A stretch of 64,000 nt of DNA, taken from positions 1 to 64,000 of the forward strand of contig JBEKTD010000003.1 in the NCBI GenBank assembly GCA_049516395.1. The letters are read 5' to 3'. Positions 34,120 to 43,541 of this stretch are shown piece by piece. How positions within the stretch are numbered: the first letter of the stretch is position 1; every line of letters begins with the position of its first letter. The notes under the pieces were generated by a model. That model worked only from the letters and a program-made list of their open reading frames with translations, did no database searches and had not been told where the DNA came from. This DNA comes from Fen-1362 sp049516395. GTDB lineage: Bacteria > Planctomycetota > Phycisphaerae > Sedimentisphaerales > Anaerobacaceae. A program made the position numbers and the translations under genes.

Positions 34120-37100
34120 CTACTCAGCGTCAAGCACCTTTTCCGGGTCTACCGGCGTGGGCTTTATCCCAGGCACGTCATCGTACTTTTGAAACATCTC
34201 TTCGTTTTTCTCAAACGCGGCGCGATTTCTTTCGGAAATCTTCTCTATCTCGGACAACCCTTCCAATGTCGCTTCAGGCCTGAGGATGTTGGCCTTTACA
34301 AATACATATAGTTTTGAGTCGGAAACCGAGTCGCTGGTGTTGCGGAACAAGGCGCCCACAAGAGGAACATCCCCAAGAAGCGGGACCTTGCTGCCGCCCT
34401 TGCTCTGGTTAAGTTTCAGCAGGCCGCCCAGAATTATCGTTTTATTGTTTGGAACCGTTACGATTGTGTCAACCGTGCTCGCAACGGAGGGCGGAGGGGC
34501 ATCACCGGTCTGGGTGCCGAAGTCCGACCTGTCGAGCTTGACAATAAGCAGCAGCAGGTCGCCCTCGCCTATGTTGGGCTGAATCGTCAGCGTAATACCG
34601 GCGTTGTACGCCTGGTAAGTTGTGCTTGTCTGGACGACACCGGAGGATGCGGAACCAGCGCCCACTATGGTATTGCCCGTTATTGGCACATTGATGGTAT
34701 CGGTGGTCTTGATTGTGCCGACCTGACCGTCATTGACCAGAATTTTGGGTTTGGCCAGAACACGCCCGTAGTTTTTTGTCTGTATCGCGGTAAGAAGCGC
34801 CTGGATATGTGCGTCGCTGTAAAAACCCTGCCCCTGACCTCCCGAAACAAACGCTTCAGCCCTGCTCTTCTTACCAAGAAAACCATTTGAATCACCGGCT
34901 CCACCAAGCAGAGCGGGCAAAAAATCCATAGTTTTGCCAGCTGCCATTGTCGGGAATTTGGTTGCCATTTCCAGGTCGAGGTCGAAATTGTCTGTTTTTG
35001 TGATTTCGACCAGTGTTACGTCAATAAGAACCTGCGGCCTTCTTTTGTCTAAGGTCTTTATCAAATCCGCCACCCAGTCCTGATTTTTTTTGTTCGCGTA
35101 AACTATCAGCGAGAAGGTATTGGCGTCGGGAACAATAATAATATCCTCCTCGGTTTTCTTCACGACCTTTTCAATCTTGCCCTCTTTATCTTTTATGACG
35201 TCCTCGAGTAACTTCTTGAGAACCTCCGCGATATGGTCAGGCGACTGATTCTGCAGCGGGTAAACCTTGTAAGGTATCGACTTCTGCTCGCTCTCGCTGT
35301 CAACATAAGAAATAATAGTCGCAACTAATGCGTGCTGCTCAGGCGAGGCGTTGACCATAAGCGAATTAGTTGATTCTATGACCACCACCTGCATCTCTTC
35401 GGTGGGCAATTCCCCTTCCGGACTTGCGCTCACAGCCGGAGCAGGTGTCGGCGGTGCGGCCGGCTGCCCGGGTGCGGCGGCCGTTGCTGTTCTTGAGGTA
35501 ATCCTGCCGGATGTGGCCGTGCTCGGTGTTCGGCTGGCGCCAATAATGCCAAGCTCCTCAAGCTTCTTTCTTACATCTTCGGCGTCAACGTGCTGGATTT
35601 CGTACACCCGCAGTGAACGGATATCCTGCTGGGCAATGTCAAGGGTATCGATGAGTTTCTCAACAACGGCCAATTCTTCCTCCTGACCTATCATCAAAAT
35701 ACGGTTGGTCCTTTCGTCGGAGTCGAGATATATCGACGATTTTACGGAACCGGACGACACTGTCGGTGTCGGCTGAGCCGGCGTCGGCTGGCGAACAGCA
35801 GGAGGACGCCTTGGTTGCTGAGGCGTAGTGGCCGCGGGAGTATTGGCTATTGCAATCGACATATCGCCTAATTGCTCGACAAGCGTCTTAATCTTCGGGG
35901 CAAGCACGCTGGCCATTGTGAATTTTAACTGCCTGAACTTGAATTGCTTTGGGTTGCCCGGCTTATCGACGACATCGAGAAGCTGCTCCACCCTGTTCAT
36001 TCGATACGCGTAGCCGGTAACAATAATCGTTCCCCGCGCGGCTATTTCCGTTACCGCACCGAGCTTCATACCCTCAAGCAGCGCCTTGGCGCTGGCGGTA
36101 TCGATGTAATTAAGCTGGAAAACACGGGTTACTACAACATCGCCCGCCTTGACCTGGCCGCTGTCGGACTCTATTATGGCAGGGTCTATTTCCAGAGTGT
36201 CGGCGATAGGGACTATTGTGACCAGATTACCCTTGCGGGACATAGCAAGGCCCGTAAACTTCAGAACTGATTCAACAAGCGGGTAAAGGTCTTTTACCTT
36301 GATTGGCCCCTGAACCTTCAGATTGACCGACATATTCTTTATTTTGCTCTCATCGTACACATAATTAAGGTTAAGGTATTTGCCCACCAGGTCGAGAAGC
36401 TGGATAACATCGAGTTTATCCGGCAGCGCAAGATCGAGTGTCTCATTGGCATTGACGGCATAAATGGGCTCGTATTGATTTTGAACTTTTTCCTCATTAT
36501 TTGGCTCTGCCGACGCTGCTGTTTCAAGGTTTGGCTCAGCGGCCTTCTTCTCTTTGCCCGTTGTTTTTTTATCGTCTTTAGCCGATTGTTTTTTGGACTT
36601 GATTGTGACGGTCTCCGCTTTAGGCGAGGTCTTTTGTTTTGCGGCATTGCTCGATTTGACATTACTTTCGGCTTTGGATAAGGAATTTAAAAGCTCGTCG
36701 AACGCCTTGTCCGGGTTGGCTTGGCTTGATTCCGCAACGGACCCAGAAGCAAGACCATCCTCAAGGTCAGGCAGGGGACTGGCTCGCTTTACCACGTCGG
36801 CATACTCAACAAGCTTATCCATAACCGCGACCGGGGCAATAGCAATAAGCTTGTCTTCGTGGGTATCAATAATCGCCTTGTACCCGGTCCCGCCTGGTGT
36901 ATTATAAAATGTTCCTATGGATATTTTTCCGATTTCAGCAGCCATCGCGTCCGCAGACGGCATCCGGTTCGCGTCAGAGGCGGGCAGCAAGACCTTCACG
37001 GCATACTTTTCGCGTGAATCCACCATAGCCAGCAAAGCCGCCGCCTTGACAAGAACGTCGGGCTTTGCCGTAACCAGCAGCGTATTGGAGTCGTTTACCT

Positions 37101-37329
37101 GGGAGATATTAGTGATGTTCGCCTCGGCTAGAAATTGCTTGCCCTGCTGAGGTGAGATGTACTTGAGTAAAAATGCCCTGTACCTGTCGGTACTGGACGT
37201 GGCCGTCTCGTTGGGCGAAGCCGTATCCGCTGCCGGCGAAGACACCACAGGTCCTAAACTCCCAAAAATTACGACCGCGATTAAACCGAATTTGCTAATC
37301 CAACCGGCAGGCCTTAGCTTTAATCCCAT
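34120..37329 (-). CDS. gspD: Type II secretion secretin GspD (long form)
   Basis: The ATG at 37329 is preferred because GGAG lies 6 bases upstream; in-frame ATGs at 37341 and 37413 are possible. About 1070 residues, against ~650 for textbook GspD. After a signal-peptide-like segment there is an extra ~300-residue N-terminal region with a K/E/T-rich linker, then N0 (LDVIQLLDLVGKYLNLNYVY), N1-N3 repeats separated by P/T/A-rich linkers, and the secretin domain (VPLLGDVPLVGALFRNTSD). It forms the outer-membrane gate. It is the first gene of the operon. Confidence 0.93.
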   Translation of the reverse strand: MGLKLRPAGWISKFGLIAVVIFGSLGPVVSSPAADTASPNETATSSTDRYRAFLLKYISPQQGKQFLAEANITNISQVNDSNTLLVTAKPDVLVKAAALLAMVDSREKYAVKVLLPASDANRMPSADAMAAEIGKISIGTFYNTPGGTGYKAIIDTHEDKLIAIAPVAVMDKLVEYADVVKRASPLPDLEDGLASGSVAESSQANPDKAFDELLNSLSKAESNVKSSNAAKQKTSPKAETVTIKSKKQSAKDDKKTTGKEKKAAEPNLETAASAEPNNEEKVQNQYEPIYAVNANETLDLALPDKLDVIQLLDLVGKYLNLNYVYDESKIKNMSVNLKVQGPIKVKDLYPLVESVLKFTGLAMSRKGNLVTIVPIADTLEIDPAIIESDSGQVKAGDVVVTRVFQLNYIDTASAKALLEGMKLGAVTEIAARGTIIVTGYAYRMNRVEQLLDVVDKPGNPKQFKFRQLKFTMASVLAPKIKTLVEQLGDMSIAIANTPAATTPQQPRRPPAVRQPTPAQPTPTVSSGSVKSSIYLDSDERTNRILMIGQEEELAVVEKLIDTLDIAQQDIRSLRVYEIQHVDAEDVRKKLEELGIIGASRTPSTATSGRITSRTATAAAPGQPAAPPTPAPAVSASPEGELPTEEMQVVVIESTNSLMVNASPEQHALVATIISYVDSESEQKSIPYKVYPLQNQSPDHIAEVLKKLLEDVIKDKEGKIEKVVKKTEEDIIIVPDANTFSLIVYANKKNQDWVADLIKTLDKRRPQVLIDVTLVEITKTDNFDLDLEMATKFPTMAAGKTMDFLPALLGGAGDSNGFLGKKSRAEAFVSGGQGQGFYSDAHIQALLTAIQTKNYGRVLAKPKILVNDGQVGTIKTTDTINVPITGNTIVGAGSASSGVVQTSTTYQAYNAGITLTIQPNIGEGDLLLLIVKLDRSDFGTQTGDAPPPSVASTVDTIVTVPNNKTIILGGLLKLNQSKGGSKVPLLGDVPLVGALFRNTSDSVSDSKLYVFVKANILRPEATLEGLSEIEKISERNRAAFEKNEEMFQKYDDVPGIKPTPVDPEKVLDAE

Positions 37330-37588
37330 AGCTCGCTCCATATTTCTTATTACCTGTCTTTCCGGCCCGGCCTCAATCCGCCATAAATAAATATCCCCGG
37401 CAGCTCCAGGCACAAAATAACCACTCTAAATTAGACAACGAAACCACCCCAAAGTTCCATATTTCCTGACTTTACGCACCGGACTTTTGGCTGATTTATC
37501 GAAGACGATTCGGGGGTTCTCTGACACTAAAAAGAAAGGTTAAACCATAGGAGCAACCGTCCTATAAAACATCGTTTTTCAGTATAAT

Positions 37589-37608
37589 AAAGGGCGTAAG
37601 CACCCTTT
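37589..37608 (-). terminator. Possible terminator between the cytochrome gene and gspD
   Basis: On the minus strand AAAGGG, an 8-base loop and CCCTTT, followed by ATTAT. The T run is poor. It lies in the 228-base gap 37414-37641, which otherwise shows nothing firm. Confidence 0.35.
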
Positions 37609-37641
37609 CCGCGGCTGTTGAAAAACCTGGCAAAGGATTTG

Positions 37642-39072
37642 TTATTGAATGTTATGTTTTGCGGGTTGGTTGGGCTCTTTGACCCTGACCCTCGAAACCG
37701 GCTCTCTCCAGTGCACGATTTTCTCGAAATATTGATTTTGGTTGGAGGTGTATTCCGCGCTATGTTCGGCGGTATGGCAGTCGCTGCAAGTTGAAATTGG
37801 GCCGGAGGTTTCGATTGCGCCCAGCGACCTGACGTGCTCTGAGCCGGGACCGTGGCAGTTTTCGCAGCCGACGTCTTTCATTTCAGGCGTTTTCGCCGGT
37901 GAGACATAGCCGGTCTGGTATTGCATTCCCACAACGTGGCAAACGATACATTCGGGATCATATTCCGAGCCGACCTTTTCGAGTGTGGCAAAGGCCCCGG
38001 CGTGCCTGCTGTCCGGCGACGCCTGTTTACTCAATCCGGGTATGATAACCTGCTTGCTTGTCATCCACTTCTCGTATTCGTAGTCGTGGCACAGTTTGCA
38101 GTATTTCGAGCCGACATATTCGAGGTTGTCCGGCAGGACAAAACGCGGATACCTTTCGACTAAATTGGCGTCTTTCACCAATCGTTGGTAATCCTTATAA
38201 AGCTCAACAAGCGGCTGATACTGCGGTATATCTTCCGTAACAGGCACCGAAGAAAACACTAATCGAGGTTTCTGTCTCGCTGCGTCAAATCTCGCCTGGA
38301 TTTTGCCCACGTATTTGCCTATCCGGCCCGCCGATATTACTAATGGGCTGCTATTGGCGTTGCCAACCAGCGTCGGCTCGTCGGATTGCGTTGGAACTAT
38401 CAGCAAATCGACGAGATTCATTTCCGCAACGGTCGCGATTGTTTTTGCGTCGGCCTGGTTAAGAATCAGGATTTTCACCGCCGGCGGCGACCCCGCAGGC
38501 GACGCCAGCAGGTCGGGCAGTCGTGCAATCTGGTCATCGGTTTCCGCCGCAGCAACGGCCGCTTCAACAGATGAGCCGTTCAAAGTAAAGCTCTTGGTAA
38601 ATTTGGCAGGCATTTTTATTTCATCGGAGCTGCCGGCGGTTATGCAATTGAATGCTGAACTGAGACCATCGAGAAATCCTGCCTCGCGGGCGATGAGAAT
38701 ATCCTGCCCGGTTAGATTGACTACGTTGTAACCGAGCTGCGTGTATGCCTGCACAATAATGCTGAATTTAATCTGGCTCTGCTCGGTCGCCCCCTCGACC
38801 AGTGAGCCGGTATCGATGATGAGACGGTTTTGAGGGCTGACCGCATTAAAAATGGCATATCGCCTGTCAAGACCGCCGAGCTGTCCGCCTGAACAGCCGC
38901 ACGGCTGCATCGCGCCAAGCTCGTTACTCGTGAAGAAAATAGTAATAGTTTGCCGGGCAGCTTGCTCTGAAGACTCCTGGGATTGCAGTGTCGTACCCGC
39001 TCCTGGCGCCGCGAACACCGTTGTCGCAGCTATCAGACAGATAGCAACTATTTTCCCCGTCATTACCGCCAC
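37642..39072 (-). CDS. Exported tetraheme cytochrome with UshA-like N-terminal region
   Basis: A 476-residue protein with a signal peptide (VAICLIAATTVFAAPGAG). Residues ~40-330 resemble a metallophosphoesterase/5'-nucleotidase-like fold (TIFFTSNELGAMQPCGCSGG, LIIDTGSLVEG), though several metal-ligand motifs are not obvious. Residues ~335-450 carry four CxxCH heme sites (CKLCH, CIVCH, CENCH, CSDCH) of the cytochrome c554-like type. The phrase CGCSGGQLGGLDRR is found in planctomycete proteins of this type. It lies 19 bases downstream of a DUF1573 gene and probably shares its mRNA. A periplasmic redox role is likely; substrate unknown. Confidence 0.8.
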   Translation of the reverse strand: MAVMTGKIVAICLIAATTVFAAPGAGTTLQSQESSEQAARQTITIFFTSNELGAMQPCGCSGGQLGGLDRRYAIFNAVSPQNRLIIDTGSLVEGATEQSQIKFSIIVQAYTQLGYNVVNLTGQDILIAREAGFLDGLSSAFNCITAGSSDEIKMPAKFTKSFTLNGSSVEAAVAAAETDDQIARLPDLLASPAGSPPAVKILILNQADAKTIATVAEMNLVDLLIVPTQSDEPTLVGNANSSPLVISAGRIGKYVGKIQARFDAARQKPRLVFSSVPVTEDIPQYQPLVELYKDYQRLVKDANLVERYPRFVLPDNLEYVGSKYCKLCHDYEYEKWMTSKQVIIPGLSKQASPDSRHAGAFATLEKVGSEYDPECIVCHVVGMQYQTGYVSPAKTPEMKDVGCENCHGPGSEHVRSLGAIETSGPISTCSDCHTAEHSAEYTSNQNQYFEKIVHWREPVSRVRVKEPNQPAKHNIQ

Positions 39073-39091
39073 GGTTTAGTTTGTGTCGCCT

Positions 39092-40204
39092 TTAGTTTCG
39101 CTGATAAAAACCACGGCAGATGACTTCTACTTTGTCGCCGTCTTTCGTGGTTATCGTGAGCGTATCGGTAAACATCTTCCCCGAGTTTGCTATCGGCGGA
39201 GGGAGCACCGAAAGTTTAAACTTGTAACGAGTTCCGACTTTTTCCTGACCGGTAACTTTTATGATACCTTCCTTGGATGTCGCCGAGGCGATTTCAAATT
39301 CTTCGTTGTAATTATTGAGCAGCCATAATTCCCGTTCGACAGCTTTCCCGGCTTCAGCGTTAAGTATATTGATGGCCGGCGGGTCAACCTTTAATCTCGC
39401 TAAAACACTGAAAGGAACGTTGACCGTGGGGCATTCCGGATGGCTGGTCTTAATTTCTATTTGCCCGTTGTTGTTGGTGCCTGCCTTTTGCACATCAATT
39501 TTGGTTTTAAGCACAAATTTTACAGCTTTTTTGTTCGGGTCAAAATCCGCTGATACAGCGTCGCCGGTGGAGCCGAACGAGGTAATCGCGAAATTCTGGT
39601 CATCGACGCTTCGCAGGGTCAAATCCATAGTCCCGGCCTTTTCGCCTTTAAGCATATATTCCAGCCTCTCCGGCTCGTAAGCAATCTTCTGTGTGATAGT
39701 GGCTTTGATGGTCAGCTCTATTCGCGGGTTAACAGGGTCATTCGACATAACATAAAGATGCCTCGTTCTGATGCCGCTGCCCTTGTCGGCGTTGTACATG
39801 GCGTCAATCACCCCATCTTCTCCTGGGGCATATTCCTTCTTGTCGAGCGTAAAGACCGTGCAGCCGCAGGTCTTGGTAACGTCGCTTATTTTGAGAACAC
39901 CCTCGCCTTTGTTTGCGAACTTGAACTTGCATGGATTTGCAGAACCCGGGGCAACCGAGCCGAAATCGTGGGTGGGCTGCTCGAAAATAATTTTGGGCGG
40001 CGGCCCGTTGGGTTCAACGGCGTTGGATTCAGCCGTTGCCTTTGGCTGGACCTTAACCTGCGGACTCGTCGCGTTGACTTCAGCCGCTGTCTTTGAGGCG
40101 GGCGCCTGCCCACCAATCGCCTGACCGGCAAACCAGCCCTGCAAAACCAGTGCGGAAACAATTGTTACGGCAATTAAGTTCAATCTTCCGTTCTTCATCT
40201 TCAT
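39092..40204 (-). CDS. Exported DUF1573 protein
   Basis: A 370-residue protein with a signal peptide (IAVTIVSALVLQGWFAGQA). The DUF1573 module is clear at residues ~70-160: FEQPTHDFGSVAPGSANPC...ISDVTKTCGCTVFTLDKKEYAPGE. This is an Ig-like, ASPM/SPD-2/hydin-type fold with the CGC pair, and a second beta-rich repeat follows. DUF1573 proteins are abundant in planctomycete and Bacteroidota periplasms; their function is unsettled. The next gene downstream is the multiheme cytochrome, a pairing that hints at periplasmic redox or metal handling. Confidence 0.82.
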   Translation of the reverse strand: MKMKNGRLNLIAVTIVSALVLQGWFAGQAIGGQAPASKTAAEVNATSPQVKVQPKATAESNAVEPNGPPPKIIFEQPTHDFGSVAPGSANPCKFKFANKGEGVLKISDVTKTCGCTVFTLDKKEYAPGEDGVIDAMYNADKGSGIRTRHLYVMSNDPVNPRIELTIKATITQKIAYEPERLEYMLKGEKAGTMDLTLRSVDDQNFAITSFGSTGDAVSADFDPNKKAVKFVLKTKIDVQKAGTNNNGQIEIKTSHPECPTVNVPFSVLARLKVDPPAINILNAEAGKAVERELWLLNNYNEEFEIASATSKEGIIKVTGQEKVGTRYKFKLSVLPPPIANSGKMFTDTLTITTKDGDKVEVICRGFYQRN

Positions 40205-40319
40205 TTCTCCTGATACAGCGTATTAATCGAGTTGAAACCCCGCTAACAAATTACTCAAAAATTAAATTATACTATAAATTCACTCCCGCAACAAGTAGTT
40301 TTAGGGTGCATGGCCCCGA

Positions 40320-40384
40320 TTCCGCATCCCCCCGCCCGTCCCCGGGAAGTCGCTACTTTGGCCTCACAACAGGGGATCCAGTAT
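40320..40384. repeat. 65-bp direct repeat R1, copy 1
   Basis: Identical over 65 bases to 47027-47091 (CCCGTCCCCGGGAAGTCGCT, TACTTTGGCCTCACAACAGG and flanks). The last 11 codons and the stop of the GIY-YIG gene lie inside this copy. A degenerate third copy occupies 46974-47026. Confidence 0.9.
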
Positions 40385-40670
40385 TTATCGCTTCTCCGAA
40401 TAAATCTTGCCATTCGGAGTTATGTTTTTCAATCAGTTCCAGCTTCCACTGTCGCCGCCACTTCTTCACCTGTTTTTCCCTTTTGATTGCTTCTTCCTGA
40501 CTTTTATGCTTTTCATAATACACAAGTTTGTCAACGTCATATTTTGCTGCGAACTGATTTGCTCGTCGGTCCTTATGCCTTACAACTCGTTTCGCTATGT
40601 CCTCCGTCATTCCCACGTATAGCGTCCCATTCCTCTTGCTCGCCAGTATATACACATAATATTCGCGCAT
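40353..40670 (-). CDS. GIY-YIG endonuclease-domain protein 1
   Basis: A 105-residue single-domain GIY-YIG protein. It has YYVYILASKRNGTLYVGMT (the Y-x-Y-I / Y-V-G core), R27 and K33 in DIAKRVVRHK, and the metal-binding E in the YYEKHKSQEEAIKREKQVKKW helix. The family cuts DNA; these short forms (UPF0213-like) are of unsettled function and often sit near repeats. Its C-terminal TGSPVVRPK and stop codon are supplied by repeat R1. The 5' side borders another repeat tract. Confidence 0.85.
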   Translation of the reverse strand: MREYYVYILASKRNGTLYVGMTEDIAKRVVRHKDRRANQFAAKYDVDKLVYYEKHKSQEEAIKREKQVKKWRRQWKLELIEKHNSEWQDLFGEAINTGSPVVRPK

Positions 40671-40722
40671 ACCAACATTATATCGAATTGTTCAACCAAT
40701 TTCCCCCTCCCTCCTCCGCCTC

Positions 40723-40870
40723 TGCCGGCAATTCAACATTTAATATTGGACATTGGACATTCCTGAAAGGTTTACCTCGCCGTAGGCGGGTCTGCGCCGG
40801 GGTTACTTTTCTGCCGAGCATCCAGTATCCAGCATCCAGCATCCAGTATCGAGAATCAAGCATCGAACAC
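40723..40870. repeat. Word-like repeat tract (CATCCAGTATCCAGCATCC and TTGGACATTGGACATTCC types)
   Basis: Two families meet here: ATTGGACATTGGACATTCC (40748-40770) and GAGCATCCAGTATCCAGC...GTATCGAGAATCAAGCATCG (40820-40870). The second family also follows directly on R1 copy 2 (47089-47121). The stretch 40671-40955 has no gene. Confidence 0.75.
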
Positions 40871-40955
40871 AAACACCCCTTGACTCCTTACCACCTTTGA
40901 TGGACAATACAAAACAGGTTTTTAGAATACTGTTACGAGGAGTTTCAACGCATCC

Positions 40956-43460
40956 GTGGCAAAAGAAGCAAAAGCCAGAATAAAGATTAACAAACTGCTC
41001 GAAGAAGCAGAATGGCGTTTCTTCGATACAGACAAAGGGCCGGCAAACATAGCCCTTGAAGCAAACGTAAAAATCACCAATACCCGTCTCAATGAATACG
41101 GCGAAGATTTTGAAAAGACGACCACCGGCTTTGTTGATTTCCTGCTTCTCGACAATGACAAATTCCCCATAATTGTTTTGGAAGCCAAAAGCGAAGCAAA
41201 AGATCCGCTTGACGGAAAAGAGCAGGCCAGAAAATATGCCAATGGAAAAAAGGTTCGCTTCGTTATCCTTTCAAACGGCAATCTTCATTATTTCTGGGAT
41301 ATTGAAACTGGCAATCCCGAAATCATAACCTCATTTCCTACCCTTGGATCCATTAACCACAAAAATCGGTTCAAACCAAACCCAAATACCCTGATAAATG
41401 AGCTTGTCGAACAGGATTATATCCTTCTCACCCAAAAACCTGATTATAAGTCCGATCCCCGCTGGCTCGATGAAACCCAGCGAGAAACATTCCTCAAAGA
41501 TAATGGCCTGAAACTTCTCCGGCCTTATCAGGTTAATGCGGTCCGCTCAATTCAGAACGCGGTCGGCAAAGGCAAATCGCGTTTCCTTTTTGAAATGGCA
41601 ACCGGGACAGGCAAAACGCTGATTGCCGCCGCTGTTATGAAACTCTTCCTGAGAACCTCAAATGCCAAACGTGTCCTGTTTCTTGTCGATAGGTTAGAGC
41701 TTGAAGACCAGGCACATCGAAACCTTATAAAGTACCTTAAAAATGATTTCACTACCGTAATCTATAAGCAAAAACGCGAAGAGTGGAATTCCGCTGAAAT
41801 TGTCGTTACCACAATTCAGTCTCTTATCTCGGATAACAAATACAAACGCCTTTTCAGTCCCACCGATTTTGACCTTGTTATCTCCGACGAAGCCCACCGC
41901 AGCATCGGCGGCAATAGCCGGGCTGTCTTTGAGTATTTTGTCGGTTATAAGCTTGGCCTGACTGCCACCCCAAAGGACTATCTAAAAAACATAAAAAAAA
42001 TAAACGAACGTGACCCCCGTGAAATCGAACGCAGAATCCTCCTCGATACCTATACAACCTTCGGCTGTGAATCCGGTGACCCGACCTTTAGATATTCCCT
42101 TGTCGATGGTGTTCGTGAAAAATACCTGATTAATCCCATCGTCGTAGATGCCAGAACCGAAATAACAACTCAGCTTTTATCCGATGAAGGTTATTCGGTG
42201 ATTATTACCGATCAGGATGGCGAGGAAAAAGAAAAAATCTATGTTCATAAGGACTTTGAAAGAAAGTTCTTCTCCGAAAAAACCAATAAAATCTTTTGCG
42301 ACACCCTTTTGACAAAAGCTCTTCAAGACCCGCTCACCGGAGAAATAGGCAAAACCATAATTTTCTGCGTCAGTCAGGATCACGCCGCCAAAATAACGAA
42401 GATATTGAATGAAATGGCCCTCAAGCTCTGGCCCGGAAAATACAATTCCGACCTTGCTTTACAGGTAACAAGCAGAATTACTGATTCTCAGCAGTTCGCC
42501 GTAAATTTCGCCAATAATAATCTCAACGGCCACACGAAATGGCTCGACTCTTACAAATCCAGCAAGACAAGGGTTTGTGTTACTGTCGGTATGATGACCA
42601 CCGGCTACGATTGCGAAGATATTCTCAACCTGTGCTTTATGCGCCCGATTTTCTCCCCGCAGGATTTCGTCCAGATTAAAGGCAGAGGCACAAGAAAATT
42701 CACCTTCGAATACAAGCAGAGAACCCCATCCGGCGATATTGAACTTATTTCCAAACCAAAGGAACGTTTCAAGCTCTTTGACTTCTTCGCTAATTGCGAA
42801 TACTTCGAGCATAAATACAAATACGACGAAGTTATCGAATTGCCGCCCATTGACGGAGGCGGCGGAGAAGGGGGAGGGGAAACGCAACCCGAATACGAGA
42901 ACGTCAAAATCGACCCCTTGAAAACCCTTGTCGAAACACCCATTGGCCTTGATGGTATGCGCGTTGACAGGGAATTTTTCGGCAAATTTGAGCAGACCGT
43001 CAAGAAAGACACCTTTGTATCTCAAAAAGTCGAACAGGGCGATTTTGAGGCAGCCGAAGATTATATCCTCCAGAATATATTCGAAAAACCAGAGGACTTC
43101 TTCAACCTCGAAAAACTCCGCAAGGCCGTCCAGCTCGATAGACGTCTCACGCTCCGCGAAATCCTCGAAAAAATCTTCGGCCTTATCTCTGGCTTCAAAA
43201 CCAAAGACCAGCTCCTCGAAGAAGAATGCCAGAAATTTATCTCAATATACAAACCCGACAGCGACCACGTCCTTCCCGCGAAAAATTTCCTCAAGGCCTA
43301 CGTTGCTGACCCTAAAGTTCGTGAGATTATCGAATCAAGACGCTTCGCCGATTTTGCCACAAGTCCTGTCGGCGATGATTTCAGAATATTAAATAAAAAC
43401 CTGCGGAAAATAATACCAGAATATGTTAAGGATTATGTGCCGTTAAATAAGTTTATGTAA
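40956..43460 (+). CDS. hsdR: Type I restriction enzyme, R subunit
   Basis: An 834-residue translocase-nuclease starting at GTG, with GAGGAG upstream. The N-terminal PD-(D/E)xK nuclease has TGFVDFLLLDNDKFPIIVLEAK (D and ExK). The superfamily 2 motor has Walker A ATGTGKT (K220), DEAH box at 311-314, TATP motif III (LGLTATPKD) and motif VI (QIKGRGTRKF). It cuts unmodified DNA after long-range translocation, with HsdM and HsdS. The partner genes follow after a four-helix-bundle gene. Confidence 0.95.
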   Translation: MAKEAKARIKINKLLEEAEWRFFDTDKGPANIALEANVKITNTRLNEYGEDFEKTTTGFVDFLLLDNDKFPIIVLEAKSEAKDPLDGKEQARKYANGKKVRFVILSNGNLHYFWDIETGNPEIITSFPTLGSINHKNRFKPNPNTLINELVEQDYILLTQKPDYKSDPRWLDETQRETFLKDNGLKLLRPYQVNAVRSIQNAVGKGKSRFLFEMATGTGKTLIAAAVMKLFLRTSNAKRVLFLVDRLELEDQAHRNLIKYLKNDFTTVIYKQKREEWNSAEIVVTTIQSLISDNKYKRLFSPTDFDLVISDEAHRSIGGNSRAVFEYFVGYKLGLTATPKDYLKNIKKINERDPREIERRILLDTYTTFGCESGDPTFRYSLVDGVREKYLINPIVVDARTEITTQLLSDEGYSVIITDQDGEEKEKIYVHKDFERKFFSEKTNKIFCDTLLTKALQDPLTGEIGKTIIFCVSQDHAAKITKILNEMALKLWPGKYNSDLALQVTSRITDSQQFAVNFANNNLNGHTKWLDSYKSSKTRVCVTVGMMTTGYDCEDILNLCFMRPIFSPQDFVQIKGRGTRKFTFEYKQRTPSGDIELISKPKERFKLFDFFANCEYFEHKYKYDEVIELPPIDGGGGEGGGETQPEYENVKIDPLKTLVETPIGLDGMRVDREFFGKFEQTVKKDTFVSQKVEQGDFEAAEDYILQNIFEKPEDFFNLEKLRKAVQLDRRLTLREILEKIFGLISGFKTKDQLLEEECQKFISIYKPDSDHVLPAKNFLKAYVADPKVREIIESRRFADFATSPVGDDFRILNKNLRKIIPEYVKDYVPLNKFM

Positions 43461-43472
43461 TTTGCAGGAAAT

Positions 43473-43532
43473 CGAAATTTTAAATCTCAGATCTCAAATT
43501 TCAAATATCAAATTTTAAATCTTAAATTTTGA
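43473..43532. repeat. Word-like repeat tract (AAATCTCAAATTTCAAATC type), left of the four-helix-bundle gene
   Basis: Variants of TTTAAATCTCAGATCTC and AAATTTCAAATATCAAATTT in the 81-base gap between hsdR and the next gene. The same words in the same direction recur to the right of that gene (44085-44163) and inside it. Confidence 0.8.
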
Positions 43533-43541
43533 AAGGAGCCA

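Noticed and set aside
35351..35686. Open frames opposite gspD
   Set aside because: Antisense to P/T/A-rich linkers of the secretin; composition is a codon-bias artefact.
40678..40872. Open frame with repeated YWMLDAGYWML-like peptide
   Set aside because: It is the translation of the CATCCAGTATCCAGCATCC words and has no start signal; similar peptides arise from any copy of the repeat.
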